From Klebsiella sp. RIT-PI-d (GTDB taxonomy: Bacteria > Pseudomonadota > Gammaproteobacteria > Enterobacterales > Enterobacteriaceae): a stretch of DNA of 64,000 nucleotides. The stretch lies in the NCBI RefSeq assembly GCF_001187865.1, contig NZ_LGIT01000012.1, positions 36,079 to 100,078 of the forward strand, given 5' to 3'. This document shows, piece after piece, positions 63,961 through 64,000 of this stretch. Position numbers and translations under genes: made by a program. Every line of letters begins with the position of its first letter. Positions within the stretch are counted from its first letter, which is position 1. The notes under the pieces were generated by a model. The model was not told the DNA's origin. It worked only from the letters and a program-made list of their open reading frames with translations, and made no database searches.

Positions 63961-63984
63961 GGTCTGTGCCATACTGCTAATTTG

Positions 63985-64000
63985 ATGCCTGGCAGTTCCC
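63985..64000 (-). rRNA. rrfD: 5S ribosomal RNA, 3-prime tail (partial)
   Basis: ATGCCTGGCAGTTCCC at the right edge is the minus-strand 3-prime end of a second 5S gene; the remaining 104 nt lie outside the window. Together with the tRNA-Thr and distal 5S this gives the rrnD order of 5S, tRNA-Thr, 5S. Confidence 0.85.

Overview
The window is a stretch of enterobacterial core chromosome, about 64 kb and densely coded. Nearly every gene is full length against its Escherichia coli counterpart. From yhcC to the rrnD-type ribosomal RNA tail, the order follows E. coli closely (gltBD, sspAB, rpsI-rplM, zapE/zapG, degQS, mdh, argR, aae, tldD-yhdP-rng-yhdE, mreBCD, csrD, acuI, accBC, panF-prmA, dusB-fis, acrSEF, yhdWXYZ). 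Several features do not match E. coli K-12: msrPQ lies between acuI and accB, an MHYT-GGDEF-EAL gene lies next to acrS, an aldehyde dehydrogenase lies beside aaeB, a periplasmic alpha-carbonic anhydrase follows prmA, and nan, gltF and yhdJ are absent. I infer a Citrobacter/Salmonella-like relative; the species cannot be fixed from the sequence alone. No prophage, insertion sequence, CRISPR array, toxin-antitoxin pair or obvious island is visible.

Layout. 1-3.2 kb: galactofuranose ABC importer (ytfR cut by the window start, ytfQ) divergent from ppa, with a GalR/GalS-type operator between them and paired palindromic repeats inside the ytfQ-ytfR gap. 3.2-3.3 kb: a junction joining ppa to yhcC, loci far apart in E. 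coli; a single origin-spanning inversion would produce it. 3.3-10.8 kb: yhcC and glutamate synthase gltBD. 11-12 kb: a lone YhcG-type nuclease gene where other enterobacteria carry gltF-yhc-nan. 12-15.8 kb: sspB, sspA, rpsI, rplM, zapE on the minus strand. 15.9-21 kb: zapG, the envelope proteases degQ and degS, mdh and argR. 21-27.8 kb: yhcN, yhcO, the aldehyde dehydrogenase, and the aaeXAB/aaeR aromatic-acid efflux locus. 27.8-38 kb: one long minus-strand envelope and cell-shape block (tldD, yhdP, rng, yhdE, mreD, mreC, mreB). 38-48 kb: csrD, acuI, msrPQ, accBC, yhdT-panF, prmA. 48-53 kb: carbonic anhydrase, dusB-fis, yhdU, the c-di-GMP gene. 53-63.5 kb: acrS/acrEF, yhdV and the amino-acid importer yhdWXYZ. 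63.6-64 kb: the minus-strand end of an rrn operon (5S, tRNA-Thr, tail of a second 5S).

Functionally the window combines nitrogen assimilation (GltBD; YhdWXYZ, preceded by a well-formed sigma-54 promoter with two NtrC-like sites), envelope quality control (DegQ, DegS, MsrPQ, YhdP, AcrEF, AaeAB), cell shape (MreBCD), and translation or growth-rate control (rplM-rpsI, dusB-fis, rrn). I found no self-evidently new defence or biosynthetic system. The most interesting signals are regulatory: a nested hairpin that hides the msrP ribosome-binding site, a 28-codon reading frame in the accB leader, the sigma-54/NtrC architecture before yhdW, the inversion junction, and a hairpin-rich 5S-like insert in the rrn operon.
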